Of a DNA stretch of 64,000 nt, positions 1 to 9,090 are shown piece after piece. How positions within the stretch are numbered: the first letter of the stretch is position 1; each line of letters begins with the position of its first letter. Below the pieces are notes generated by a model. It saw only the letters and a list, made by a program, of their open reading frames with translations, did no database searches and had not been told where the DNA came from. The translations under genes and the position numbers were made by a program. Source of the DNA: Dyadobacter frigoris (GTDB lineage: Bacteria; Bacteroidota; Bacteroidia; Cytophagales; Spirosomataceae); contig NZ_SZVO01000007.1 of assembly GCF_005280585.1 (NCBI RefSeq), positions 248,001 through 312,000 on the forward strand, in the 5' to 3' direction.

Positions 1-349
1 GCTTAAAAATAGCAATGTGAATAAGGAAATAAACGGAGCATTCTTGCGGTTATTTCACCCTTTCAGGGTTTATGCTGAGCTGATATTCCAAGTTCTATAA
101 TACTGTCATCCCTTCGGGATTGTTGACATTAGAAATCCAGAAGGATGAATTACCTAAGCGGAATAATGATATTGTTATAAAAACAAATTTATCCCTTCGG
201 GATTGTTGATATAAAAATCCCGAAGGGATGACATTATTATAGGAAGACATTGCCCTGAGCGAATTTTTAAACCCCAACGGGGTGACATAACCGTGCTGGA
301 AACGGATTTTGACAAATGATTTTTAATAACACATACTGTTGTAGAAAAC
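1..349. repeat. Gene-free block with REP-like hairpin repeats
   Basis: No credible gene is seen here; the small open frames are translations of the repeats. Two copies of one unit are visible: ATCCCTTCGGGAT at 108-120 followed by a degenerate partner ending near 146, and the same word at 191-203 followed by ATCCCGAAGGGAT at 217-229. Each unit is an inverted repeat around a TTGTTGA(C/T)AT-type spacer. A related small palindrome, ACCCCAACGGGGT, lies at 271-283, and a CACCCTTTCAGGG word lies near 56-68. The pattern resembles intergenic REP-type elements of Bacteroidota (inference). Any promoter of the ftsL-like gene should lie within or left of this block. Confidence 0.65.
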
Positions 350-757
350 ATGGCTGAAAATAAAAGAAGACCGAAACCGACACCCGAAAAATCACCAAAA
401 CGACGTCGTGAGTACAGTCTTTTTAACTGGCTGAACAAATTTTTTCCGCTGGATAAGGTTTTTGGGGAAAAATTACCTGGAAAAGAAGAGCGGGTTCCTG
501 TGAAATATTTCTATTATTTCGGGTGGATCGTTATTCTTTTGGTGATTTATGAAAGAATCGGTTTTCAGTCTGAGGAGTATGTCAGAAGCAGTATCAAATT
601 AAAAAAAGAGGTAGAAGATTTACGGGCCGAATACACTTCCATCCAGGCTGAATATGAAAAAAGCGGAAAACAATCCGTGGTCATTGAAAAAGTGAAACCG
701 GATGGATTGGAAGAAAACCTGAATCCGCCAAAGAAAATAATCATTAGAAAAGAATAA
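350..757 (+). CDS. ftsL: FtsL-like cell-division protein
   Basis: Small bitopic membrane protein of 135 residues. A basic, proline-rich cytoplasmic N-terminus (residues 1-50) is followed by one transmembrane helix at about 53-69 and a charged coiled coil at about 80-105, which is the FtsL/FtsB layout. Its place directly before the ftsI-type transpeptidase, in the order ftsL-ftsI-murE-mraY, is the main argument; the sequence itself is weakly conserved in this family. FtsL forms the FtsQLB complex that activates FtsWI septal synthesis. The ATG start at 350 is preceded by the A-rich stretch GTAGAAAAC. It is transcribed with ftsI 31 nt downstream. An unrelated small coiled-coil membrane protein cannot be excluded by sequence alone. 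Confidence 0.8.
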   Translation: MAENKRRPKPTPEKSPKRRREYSLFNWLNKFFPLDKVFGEKLPGKEERVPVKYFYYFGWIVILLVIYERIGFQSEEYVRSSIKLKKEVEDLRAEYTSIQAEYEKSGKQSVVIEKVKPDGLEENLNPPKKIIIRKE

Positions 758-788
758 TACACTTCATTCCATTATTCTAAAATCCGGT

Positions 789-2936
789 ATGAAAAGCGAT
801 ACAGACAGCGGCCAGAATAATAAAAAAGCACTGATTTACCGGGCACGTATTGTTGCCCTGTTTTTGTTTGTTTTTGCCATCATGGTTTTCGGGAAACTAA
901 TTCAGGTTCAGTATTATGCTAAATTTAAAGGAAAAACCTGGGCAGAATACGCAGAAAAAAATGACCTGAAACTGGATACAATTCCGGCTATGCGGGGAAG
1001 TATTTTTTCAAGCGACGGCAGTTTGCTGGCCACTTCATTGCCATATTACTATGTTGGATTTGACACCAAAGTGGCTGACTCAACCTATTTTTATGATAAT
1101 GTAGATCAGCTTGCCCGATTGCTGGTTAAGAATTTTGGTGAAAATACTTTTGACGGCTATAAGGATAAACTTATCAGATACCGAAAAAGTAAAAGCAAAC
1201 GGTATTTAAGATTAAAAAATAAAGAAATTGGCTATCTGGAAAGAGAAAAAGTAAAGGAGTGGCCATTCTTCGCCCGTGCCAAAAAGGGTGGGGGAGGAAA
1301 GTTTGAAATGATCTACAAACGCTACAAACCCTTCAGCCCTATGGCCGACCGGACCATTGGCGGAACCGATCCCAAAAGCGGCCGGGGTTATATTGGTATT
1401 GAAGCAAGTTTTGACAAAAAACTTGAAGGAAAAGACGGAATAAACTGGGTTGAGCTGGTAGAAGGCGGGATAAAAATTCCTGTGGGCGACAATTTAAATA
1501 TTCAGCCGGAAACGGGAAAAGACATCTATACGACGCTGGATATGACTTTTCAAGATATGGCAGAAATTGCACTGAGAAGGAAACTAACCGAAGCACAGGC
1601 AGATTTTGGTTGTGTTATTGTCATGGAAGTAGCCACGGGCGAGATCCGTGCTATGGCCAATTTGACAAAACGTCCTGACGATAAATACGAAGAAGTTTTT
1701 AATTATGCACTGGCCGGAAGTACGGATCCTGGCTCTACTTTTAAGTTGCCAACGATGATGGCACTTTTGGAGGAAACCAAAATGGATCCAAATAAAGTGA
1801 CTGTTAATACCGGCACCGGCTCTATCCGTTTCAGAGGACTTTCCATAAACGATTCTAAAAGAGGTGGTCACGGGATTTTAACTGCCGCACAGGTTTTTGA
1901 AAAATCATCCAATATCGGTGTTCATTTACTGATGCAGCGTTATTTTTTCTCTAAACCGGATAAATATCTTGGGTACCTGAAGCAATTCCACCTGACTGAA
2001 CCGACGGGAATTCATATGAAGGGAGAAAATCCTCCTTATATCAAAAACCGCTCGTCGAAACAGTGGAACAACTATTCGCTGACTTTTATGTCGTACGGAT
2101 ATGAAATGCGCATGACACCCCTTCAAACGCTTGCCATGTACAATGCTGTTGCGAACGATGGCTATTGGGTAAGACCGATGGTTGTCAGGGAAATCCGAAG
2201 CGCAGAAAAGGTGGAAGATAAAATCCTGCCTTATGTTTCGGAAAAGCCTATTTGTTCTCCTGAAACTTTACGCAAAATTAAGATTATGCTGGAAGGTGTA
2301 GTGGAACATGGTTCTGCAAAAAATATTAAAACAGATCTTTACAGAATAGCGGGGAAAACCGGAACGGCCCAGAAATTGATTAACGGAGTTCACACCGCGG
2401 GTAAATATTACACCTCTTTTGCGGGTTATTTTCCTGCAAATAAACCTAAATACAGCTGTATCGTCATCATTGATACGCCTCGTGGCGCCAAGGAAAATTA
2501 CCTGCTTTATGCGGGAAGTGTGGCGGCGCCGGTGTTCAAGGAAGTTGCCGACCGGATTTATGCACATGATGTAAGTATCCAGAAAACACAAAAAGATACA
2601 ACAAGTGGTGAAGACAAGCTCGTAAAATGGGCAGGCAGAACTTCTGATTTAAAAGTAATTGGCGAAGAATTAAAACTTGCTCCTTTACCGGAAAATGCCC
2701 AGGAATATACTGCCGGTTCAGTCATCGCCAGAAATAAAACGAAATGGAAATCCCGGACTATTGAATCCAAAGACATTCCTGATTTGCAGGGAATGCCTAT
2801 GCGGGATGCCTTATATATTTTGGAAAATAAAGGTTTCCGGGTAACCTTTAAAGGTTCCGGGAAAGTCGTGGGCCAATCGCTTCCACCGGGCAGCAACAAA
2901 AGCGGACTTAAAACGATCTTGTTAACATTACAGTAA
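789..2936 (+). CDS. ftsI: Penicillin-binding protein FtsI with C-terminal PASTA domain
   Basis: Class B penicillin-binding protein, the septal D,D-transpeptidase that crosslinks peptidoglycan at division. The 715-residue protein has an N-terminal membrane anchor (about 20-40), a dimerisation region containing the RGSI motif (69-72), and a transpeptidase domain with all three catalytic motifs: SxxK at S316-T-F-K319, SxN at S373-S-N375 and KTG at K523-T-G525. A single PASTA domain occupies about 665-715, starting at the IPDLQG segment. A C-terminal PASTA is usual in FtsI of Cytophagales and absent from E. coli FtsI. murE starts 10 nt after its stop, so the two are clearly co-transcribed. Confidence 0.96.
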   Translation: MKSDTDSGQNNKKALIYRARIVALFLFVFAIMVFGKLIQVQYYAKFKGKTWAEYAEKNDLKLDTIPAMRGSIFSSDGSLLATSLPYYYVGFDTKVADSTYFYDNVDQLARLLVKNFGENTFDGYKDKLIRYRKSKSKRYLRLKNKEIGYLEREKVKEWPFFARAKKGGGGKFEMIYKRYKPFSPMADRTIGGTDPKSGRGYIGIEASFDKKLEGKDGINWVELVEGGIKIPVGDNLNIQPETGKDIYTTLDMTFQDMAEIALRRKLTEAQADFGCVIVMEVATGEIRAMANLTKRPDDKYEEVFNYALAGSTDPGSTFKLPTMMALLEETKMDPNKVTVNTGTGSIRFRGLSINDSKRGGHGILTAAQVFEKSSNIGVHLLMQRYFFSKPDKYLGYLKQFHLTEPTGIHMKGENPPYIKNRSSKQWNNYSLTFMSYGYEMRMTPLQTLAMYNAVANDGYWVRPMVVREIRSAEKVEDKILPYVSEKPICSPETLRKIKIMLEGVVEHGSAKNIKTDLYRIAGKTGTAQKLINGVHTAGKYYTSFAGYFPANKPKYSCIVIIDTPRGAKENYLLYAGSVAAPVFKEVADRIYAHDVSIQKTQKDTTSGEDKLVKWAGRTSDLKVIGEELKLAPLPENAQEYTAGSVIARNKTKWKSRTIESKDIPDLQGMPMRDALYILENKGFRVTFKGSGKVVGQSLPPGSNKSGLKTILLTLQ

Positions 2937-2945
2937 AATCCATTT

Positions 2946-4430
2946 ATGGAAAGTATTCAAAAACCAATTCATAGCTTAGTCAGTGGCATTGCAGATGTAG
3001 TAATTCACGGATCTGATAATGTCGTTGTCAACAAAATTATCATCGATTCGCGCCGGATTATGCCGGGAAGTTTATTTGTCGCTCTAAGAGGTACACAGGT
3101 AGACGGGCACCAGTTTATGGATACAGCCACTGATCTGGGCGCTGTTGCGATTCTTTGTGAAGAATTACCAAAAACATTGCGTGAAGGAGTTTCCTACATT
3201 CAGGTTATTGATTCGGCTGAGGCGATGGGTTATGTCGCCGCTTCTTTTTACGATAAGCCTTCCAAAAAATTAACATTAGTAGGCGTTACGGGTACGAATG
3301 GAAAAACTTCGGTAGCCACTTTTCTTTTCCAGCTTTTCCGTGCACTGGGTTACCGCTGCGGATTGTTGTCAACCGTTCAAAACCAGATTGAAGACGAAGT
3401 TATTCCTTCCACCCATACAACACCCGATGCCGTTGCACTTAATCAACTTCTGGCTTTAATGCTGGAAAAAGGTTGTTCGCATGTTTTTATGGAGGTTAGT
3501 TCTCATTCCGTAGCGCAGCATCGTATTACCGGTTTGAAATTTGCCGGCGGAATTTTCACCAATATTACCCACGATCACCTCGATTTTCATAAAACATTTG
3601 ATAATTATATCAAGGCGAAAAAAGGTTTTTTTGATCAGTTACCAAAAAGTGCTTTCGCTCTTGTAAATATTGATGATCGCCGTGGTTCAGTGATGGTACA
3701 AAATACCAAAGCACGGATAGAAACCTATTCTTTGCAAACGGTAGCGACTTACCACGGAAAAATTCTTTCCGATACGCTTACCGGAATGCATATGGAAATT
3801 AATAATCAGGAAGTCTGGTTTCGGGTGATTGGTCGTTTCAATGCGTATAATCTACTTTCCGTTTATGGTGCCGCGCTTGCTCTGGGAGAAATGCCGGAAG
3901 AAGTTTTGACTGCACTTTCGAACCTTAACAGTCCTCCGGGAAGATTTGAACAAATTCATTCGGCTGATAATATTGTTGGTATTGTAGATTACGCCCACAC
4001 ACCGGATGCTCTGGAAAATGTACTTCAAACGATCGCGCATCTGCGTCATGGAAATGAACAGGTGATCACGATTGTGGGCTGCGGAGGAAATCGTGATGCC
4101 GAAAAAAGACCGAAGATGGCAGAAATTGCCTGTAATCTGAGTACAAGAGTAATTCTTACTTCTGATAATCCGCGCTATGAAGATCCACAGGATATTCTTG
4201 ACCAGATGCTGAAAGGCGTTCCGCCTTTGAAATATAAAAATACGTCCGTCATTCCGGATCGTCATGAAGCAATTTTCAAAGCCGTGGCAGAAGCAAATCC
4301 CGAGGATATCATTCTCATCGCAGGAAAAGGTCATGAAACTTATCAGGATATCCGTGGCGTGAAACATGATTTTGACGACAGACAGGTTTTGAGAGAAGCA
4401 TTTTTAAATTTTCATTCCCAAAAAGAATAA
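2946..4430 (+). CDS. murE: UDP-MurNAc-L-Ala-D-Glu:meso-DAP ligase MurE
   Basis: Cytoplasmic Mur ligase adding the third residue of the peptidoglycan stem peptide. At 494 residues it is of normal family length. The ATP-binding P-loop GTNGKTS is at residues 116-122, the central-domain EVSSHS signature at about 183-188, and the substrate-specificity motif DNPR at 407-410. DNPR is the known determinant for meso-diaminopimelate rather than lysine, so the wall chemistry is predicted to be A1gamma type. It sits between ftsI and mraY in the division/cell-wall cluster. The ATG start follows the ftsI stop by 10 nt. Confidence 0.97.
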   Translation: MESIQKPIHSLVSGIADVVIHGSDNVVVNKIIIDSRRIMPGSLFVALRGTQVDGHQFMDTATDLGAVAILCEELPKTLREGVSYIQVIDSAEAMGYVAASFYDKPSKKLTLVGVTGTNGKTSVATFLFQLFRALGYRCGLLSTVQNQIEDEVIPSTHTTPDAVALNQLLALMLEKGCSHVFMEVSSHSVAQHRITGLKFAGGIFTNITHDHLDFHKTFDNYIKAKKGFFDQLPKSAFALVNIDDRRGSVMVQNTKARIETYSLQTVATYHGKILSDTLTGMHMEINNQEVWFRVIGRFNAYNLLSVYGAALALGEMPEEVLTALSNLNSPPGRFEQIHSADNIVGIVDYAHTPDALENVLQTIAHLRHGNEQVITIVGCGGNRDAEKRPKMAEIACNLSTRVILTSDNPRYEDPQDILDQMLKGVPPLKYKNTSVIPDRHEAIFKAVAEANPEDIILIAGKGHETYQDIRGVKHDFDDRQVLREAFLNFHSQKE

Positions 4431-4498
4431 AAATACAGGCCTCCATTGCGTAGTCTGCAAGAAAAAGGCAACTTTGCAAGCGCTAATCATGATTTTAC

Positions 4499-5713
4499 AT
4501 GCTCTATTACCTATTCGAATACCTAGACAAGCAATTTAACATACCCGGAGCCGGCGTATTTCAATATATTTCTTTCCGTGCACTTGGGGCGACGGTACTA
4601 TCGCTTTTTATTGCGGCAACTTATGGAAAATGGATTATCAACTTTCTGCGCAGACAACAGGTAGGAGAATCAATCCGTGATCTGGGTTTGGAAGGGCAAA
4701 TGGAAAAGTCTGGAACACCAACAATGGGAGGATTTATTATCCTGGCCTCGCTTCTGATTCCGGTATTATTATTCGCCAAGCTTTCCAACGTTTATATTGT
4801 TTTGTTGATCATAACGGCTGTATGGACTGGTATGATTGGTTTTATTGATGATTATCTTAAAAAATTCAAAAACAATAAAGAAGGACTTCACGGCAGGTTT
4901 AAAATTGTCGGCCAAGTTGGGCTTGGATTGATTGTTGGGTTAACACTTTCCTTCAACGATCATGTTAAAATCCGCATTTACGACCAGCCACTTTTAAGCT
5001 CTTCGCTTGGTGAAGTACAACGTTACCGGGATATTGTTCATCCGATGGTAACAACACTTCCTTTTTCAAAAAACAATGAATTTGATTACCGGACTTTACT
5101 TTTTGGCTGGCTTCCGGAAGAATATACCTGGGTGATCTATACGATTATAGCAATATTTATCATTACTGCTGTTTCCAACGGAGCCAATATTACGGATGGA
5201 ATTGATGGCCTCGCAGCCGGTATTTCGGGTATCATCGCGCTCACGTTGGGGGTTCTGGCCTATCTTTCCGGCAATACCAAATTCTCTCAGTATCTCAACA
5301 TCATGTATATTCCGAACTCGGGAGAGCTGGTAATTTTCTGTGCTGCATTTGTCGGGGCATGTGTCGGGTTTCTCTGGTATAATGCTTATCCGGCCCAGGT
5401 TTTTATGGGCGATACGGGAAGTTTGATGCTTGGAGGGGTGATCGCGGTAGTAGCATTAGCAATCCGTAAAGAATTAATGATACCTATTTTATGCGGCGTG
5501 TTCCTGTCCGAACTGGTCTCCGTTATTATGCAAGTCAGCTATTTTAAATATACCAAAAAGAAATTTGGCGAAGGCAGGCGAATTTTACTCATGTCCCCGC
5601 TTCATCATCATTATCAGAAAAAAGGTATACACGAAGCAAAAATTGTAACCCGTTTCTGGGTAGTCGGAATTATCCTGGCAATTTTGACACTTGCAACTCT
5701 GAAATTGAGATAA
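4499..5713 (+). CDS. mraY: Phospho-MurNAc-pentapeptide transferase MraY
   Basis: Polytopic inner-membrane enzyme that transfers phospho-MurNAc-pentapeptide to undecaprenyl phosphate, making lipid I. The 404-residue protein has about ten hydrophobic helices and the family landmarks: the DDYLKK loop after TM3, [10 protein letters not shown] with catalytic-site aspartates, FMGDTGSL, and the C-terminal cytoplasmic HHH motif in [12 protein letters not shown]. An insertion of roughly 40 residues around 160-205 makes it longer than the approximately 360-residue E. coli enzyme, which is common in Bacteroidota. A strong terminator follows at once, so the murD/ftsW/murG genes that usually come next are not here. 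Confidence 0.97.
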   Translation: MLYYLFEYLDKQFNIPGAGVFQYISFRALGATVLSLFIAATYGKWIINFLRRQQVGESIRDLGLEGQMEKSGTPTMGGFIILASLLIPVLLFAKLSNVYIVLLIITAVWTGMIGFIDDYLKKFKNNKEGLHGRFKIVGQVGLGLIVGLTLSFNDHVKIRIYDQPLLSSSLGEVQRYRDIVHPMVTTLPFSKNNEFDYRTLLFGWLPEEYTWVIYTIIAIFIITAVSNGANITDGIDGLAAGISGIIALTLGVLAYLSGNTKFSQYLNIMYIPNSGELVIFCAAFVGACVGFLWYNAYPAQVFMGDTGSLMLGGVIAVVALAIRKELMIPILCGVFLSELVSVIMQVSYFKYTKKKFGEGRRILLMSPLHHHYQKKGIHEAKIVTRFWVVGIILAILTLATLKLR

Positions 5714-5754
5714 AAGAAGAGCCCGTCGGAAAATTTTCGACGGGCTCTTCTTTT
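5712..5754. terminator. Bidirectional terminator between mraY and DUF4136 gene
   Basis: A perfect 17-bp stem (5712-5728 with 5738-5754) around a nine-base AT-rich loop. A-tract and T-tract flank it on both sides, so it can work on both strands. It overlaps the mraY stop codon region and ends 3 nt before the convergent gene. Confidence 0.93.
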
Positions 5755-5756
5755 AT

Positions 5757-6326
5757 CTATCTTCCGACAGCTTCGCTATATCTTCGCGGATCATATCCTT
5801 TTGCAAAAAGCGGATATTGGTCAAAAATCCTCCGCACAACACTTCGGTAATGATTATTTGAGTTATCCACACCTTTAAAAATACCCGAGGCATAACCTCT
5901 CCACACAACCTGATCACTCTCGGCATCAATCAAGGAAACGATTAATGTTCCCTTATCCAGGGCATATTTTATCGGCTCGTACCTGAAACCATCGTTTTCG
6001 GTATCCACCCAGTTTTTTATGACCGGCTGCATGTAACCCTGATAGCGAAGATTATCATAGAAAATACCATAATTCACTAATAGCGTTGGTTTTTCAGCAG
6101 TAAGCTTGTAACCTCTTACCTGCATCTGGCGGCGAATGGCCTCGTAAATTTCTGTACAAAGATTGTTGGTATCCCGCTCACATTCCAGAAAGGTATAGGA
6201 AGAATAATCTTTAAAGTTTGTTTCATAACTGTAGTCGTGTTCAACAAACACTTTACGACCACCCGAGCAACCCGCTAACATCAATATCACTAATAAAGCG
6301 GCATAAGGTTTAATAGACTTCAGCAT
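5757..6326 (-). CDS. DUF4136-type lipoprotein
   Basis: Predicted lipoprotein of 189 residues. The signal peptide ends in the lipobox LAGC with Cys20. The mature part resembles DUF4136, a small periplasmic or outer-membrane lipoprotein family of unknown function whose hallmarks here are the early YSYETNFKDYSSYTF segment, a middle region on residues acting as a beta sheet, and the late GTLIVSLIDAESDQVVWRG strand pair. I chose the ATG at 6326; a TTG two codons upstream is also open. It is convergent with mraY across the shared terminator and about 90 nt downstream of aroB on the same strand. Confidence 0.8.
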   Translation of the reverse strand: MLKSIKPYAALLVILMLAGCSGGRKVFVEHDYSYETNFKDYSSYTFLECERDTNNLCTEIYEAIRRQMQVRGYKLTAEKPTLLVNYGIFYDNLRYQGYMQPVIKNWVDTENDGFRYEPIKYALDKGTLIVSLIDAESDQVVWRGYASGIFKGVDNSNNHYRSVVRRIFDQYPLFAKGYDPRRYSEAVGR

Positions 6327-6419
6327 AAGCAATTAATTTTGTCAGGTTATAAATAGATATTATTTACTCTAATTTTGAAAACCCACTAATCAATAGCTTA
6401 TGCCGTCCTGTCACCAGAT

Positions 6420-7454
6420 CTACCCCATATAATAAGCTACTGCTTTACGCATTTCAGGAACGGAAACCACAATGTCATACCCACATTTTCCAGCTCCTTC
6501 CAGAAGAGAAAAACGAATTTCGCTTCCTCTGTTCTTTTTATCTTGTCGAGTTAATGCAATAATTGCTTCAACATCAGAATCCTTAATCAATACCCTGCCA
6601 TACGTTGCAAAGATAAACTCCTCAATATCAATCAATGTTTTCTGATCAATAAGGCCTCTTTTATAGGAAAGGTAACTTTCCATGACCATACCAACTGCAA
6701 TCGCTTCGCCGTGGTACAATCTTTCATTTTCACTTTTTGCAAGGAAATACGTTTCAACAGCGTGCCCAAGCGTATGCCCGAAATTCAAAACCTTTCTTAA
6801 TCCTTTTTCCGTAGGATCCTGATTTACAATTTCCTGTTTGATCTTTACCGAATGTGCAATCAAATCTGTCCAGTTTTGTTCTTCAAAATCATTTTGACGG
6901 ATCACTTTCCATTTATCAGCATCAGCGATCAGGCAATGTTTTATCACTTCTGCAAAGCCTGAACGGATTTCTCTTTCCGGTAAAGTTTTTAGGAAAAACG
7001 GATCAATCAAAACACTTTTTGGAATATTAAAAACACCCAAATGATTTTTAAATCCCTGAAAATCAATCCCCAATTTCCCCCCAACACTCGCATCAACCTG
7101 TGAAAGCAACGTTGTTGGTATCTGTATAAAATCTATTCCACGTTTGTAAACTGCCGCACAAAATCCCCCCATATCCCCTATTACACCACCACCGATATTG
7201 ATCACTAATGCATGTCTGTCCAATTCTGCGGCTGTCATGGATTCCCAGATGGTTTCACATGTGGCCAGCACTTTATGCTTTTCACCGCTTGGCACAGTCA
7301 CAAGCTTATGTTTTCCCAAAAGGGGCTTGATCAATGAATAACAGTACTTGCGGGTATTGTTATCTGCTATTACAATCACTTTTGAATACTGCCCGGAATT
7401 AATAAACTCTGGTAAACTTTCGGTAATGGGTGCTAAAACTACGGACTGAGTCAT
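6420..7454 (-). CDS. aroB: 3-dehydroquinate synthase
   Basis: NAD- and metal-dependent enzyme that cyclises DAHP to 3-dehydroquinate, the second step of the shikimate pathway. The 344-residue protein shows the NAD-binding GGGVIGD motif (88-94), the PTTLLSQVDASVGGKLGI signature (113-130), and metal-ligand segments SGFAEVIKH, NFGHTLGHAVE and YHGEAIAVGM. No other shikimate genes are adjacent. It starts 178 nt downstream of the DUF3570 gene, so it may have its own promoter in that gap. Confidence 0.97.
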   Translation of the reverse strand: MTQSVVLAPITESLPEFINSGQYSKVIVIADNNTRKYCYSLIKPLLGKHKLVTVPSGEKHKVLATCETIWESMTAAELDRHALVINIGGGVIGDMGGFCAAVYKRGIDFIQIPTTLLSQVDASVGGKLGIDFQGFKNHLGVFNIPKSVLIDPFFLKTLPEREIRSGFAEVIKHCLIADADKWKVIRQNDFEEQNWTDLIAHSVKIKQEIVNQDPTEKGLRKVLNFGHTLGHAVETYFLAKSENERLYHGEAIAVGMVMESYLSYKRGLIDQKTLIDIEEFIFATYGRVLIKDSDVEAIIALTRQDKKNRGSEIRFSLLEGAGKCGYDIVVSVPEMRKAVAYYMG

Positions 7455-7632
7455 TCTAATAATTTCAATAAAAATACAATGCTCATCAAATATACGATGA
7501 CGAGCGCCTAATGGATGCGTGGAAATTTAAATTATTTAATATATTATTTTGAAAATCTCGCTTTAAGATATGAAATATTGGGTATAAAGTCAAAATATTG
7601 GCGATTTGTATATCCACACCTTTAAATAAAAG

Positions 7633-8859
7633 TTACTCCATATCCCTGAAAGACCTTTTTTCTCTGCCAAATTTAAGTGCCAAAGTAATAATATGAGCAT
7701 TCAAACCATTAGATCTGTGAAAATAAGTATAGCGCAAATTTAACTCATCAAAAGAAATTCTCTTTGTTAAATATTGAGACGGAAGAAATCTCAGATTTAT
7801 TCCCGGCTTATAAGTTTGGAAAGAGGACAGATCATAATCTGAGGTATAATATTTCTCCGAGATATTATGTTGCTTGTAAGGCTTAAAATAATCAGAACCA
7901 GACTGCTTGTAGTATCTGAAAAACGGCGCAATCGTCCACTGCGAAGAAATTTTCACCGCCGCTTCAAGTTCAATACTGTTGCCAAGTATATCAAAACTAT
8001 CCCAATAAAAACCGTAGTTTAATTTCAGGATTGTCCTGCTGCCCATGAAATAATTCAGTCTCAAACTAACCGGAAACTTAAAACGATCACCCGGGAGATT
8101 TTCAACTTTCAGTGAATCATTGTTAAAATAAACCCGGTGGAAAGATGTTGACAGCAATCCTTTTTGGTAAGCAAACTCCGGAAAAATACCGAGTACAAGC
8201 CGTGGGTTTATGCTTTGGGTAAAACCAAGTTTTACATTATAAGAATCCCGTCGGTAATTATCAAACCACTTTTTATACCTGAGCTCAACGGGATAAATCA
8301 ATTTTACTGCGTGATAATAATCAGGATCCAGTCGTCCCCATCTCAGATCATCAAAATAAGCCTGTAAATCAATAGAAAAAGTTCTGGTTTTTGACGGGTT
8401 AACATAGTCTGCCGAAAGGAAAAGCGGAATTGACATATAGTCAGATTCGATAGAAAAACCGGAACCAATTCCGAGTCTGATATCTTTCTTTTTCAACTGC
8501 CGCTGATAGTTCAGTGTTCCATAAGACCGCGTATCTCTCCGGGAAGCAGACGACATCACAAAATCGATATTATCCACTGATGCAGAGCTGATTACATCTG
8601 CACCTCCTACAAAACGAATTGTATTAAATTCTTTGAAAGTATGAGCAATCCGTACCGACGGAGAATAAACCGTCATTTTCTCGGTCCCAATTCCGCCAGT
8701 AACAGCAGAGTTATGTCCGTTTTGAATATAATGCGAATAAACGACTTCAATATCTGTTTTGGAAACAGTATTTTTTTGATACGTACTATCAGAAGACTGC
8801 GCTTTCGCCTTGAATAAAAATACACTAAGTAATCCTGCCAGTAAAAATTTTCTTTTCAT
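7633..8859 (-). CDS. DUF3570 outer-membrane beta-barrel protein
   Basis: Secreted protein of 408 residues with a clear signal peptide ending KAKAQ (about residue 21). The rest is alternating beta-strand pattern rich in aromatic residues, fitting a beta-barrel, and the overall sequence resembles DUF3570. That family is repeatedly found beside DUF4266 and ApbE genes; the same order is seen here. Its biochemical role is not established; association with flavin-based extracytoplasmic redox systems has been proposed from gene neighbourhoods. It starts 6 nt after the DUF4266 stop, so the two are translated from one transcript. Confidence 0.85.
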   Translation of the reverse strand: MKRKFLLAGLLSVFLFKAKAQSSDSTYQKNTVSKTDIEVVYSHYIQNGHNSAVTGGIGTEKMTVYSPSVRIAHTFKEFNTIRFVGGADVISSASVDNIDFVMSSASRRDTRSYGTLNYQRQLKKKDIRLGIGSGFSIESDYMSIPLFLSADYVNPSKTRTFSIDLQAYFDDLRWGRLDPDYYHAVKLIYPVELRYKKWFDNYRRDSYNVKLGFTQSINPRLVLGIFPEFAYQKGLLSTSFHRVYFNNDSLKVENLPGDRFKFPVSLRLNYFMGSRTILKLNYGFYWDSFDILGNSIELEAAVKISSQWTIAPFFRYYKQSGSDYFKPYKQHNISEKYYTSDYDLSSFQTYKPGINLRFLPSQYLTKRISFDELNLRYTYFHRSNGLNAHIITLALKFGREKRSFRDME

Positions 8860-8865
8860 AATATG

Positions 8866-9090
8866 CTAATTACATCCGCAGCCGCCACTCGATTTTGTAC
8901 CAGCTGCCGGCGTATCTCCTTCACGGATACTTTCCACGTATTCCTCAAATTTTTTCCCTGAATTACTTCCCATCTGCATTTCCGGATCATTGAGATATAC
9001 GCGCTGATAAGGTTTTACAGCCTTGCAGCCGAATCCGCCAAGCATTAGCATGATACCTAAAATCCAACTATATATTTTATTTCTCCGCAT
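8866..9090 (-). CDS. DUF4266 small lipoprotein
   Basis: Very small lipoprotein of 74 residues starting at the ATG at 9090; the longer open frame back to 9135 lies inside the upstream gene and lacks a signal at its N-terminus. A signal peptide with lipobox GFGC is followed by a short conserved body (KPYQRVYLNDPEMQM) and the glycine/cysteine-rich C-terminus GGCGCN that marks DUF4266. The start codon overlaps the end of the apbE gene by 14 nt, which indicates translational coupling. Function unknown; it always travels with DUF3570 and ApbE in the clusters I know of. Confidence 0.85.
   Translation of the reverse strand: MRRNKIYSWILGIMLMLGGFGCKAVKPYQRVYLNDPEMQMGSNSGKKFEEYVESIREGDTPAAGTKSSGGCGCN

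Noticed and set aside
95..438. Short minus-strand frames ending in repeated NNPEG-type words
   Set aside because: They are translations of the hairpin repeats and overlap the ftsL-like gene on the other strand.
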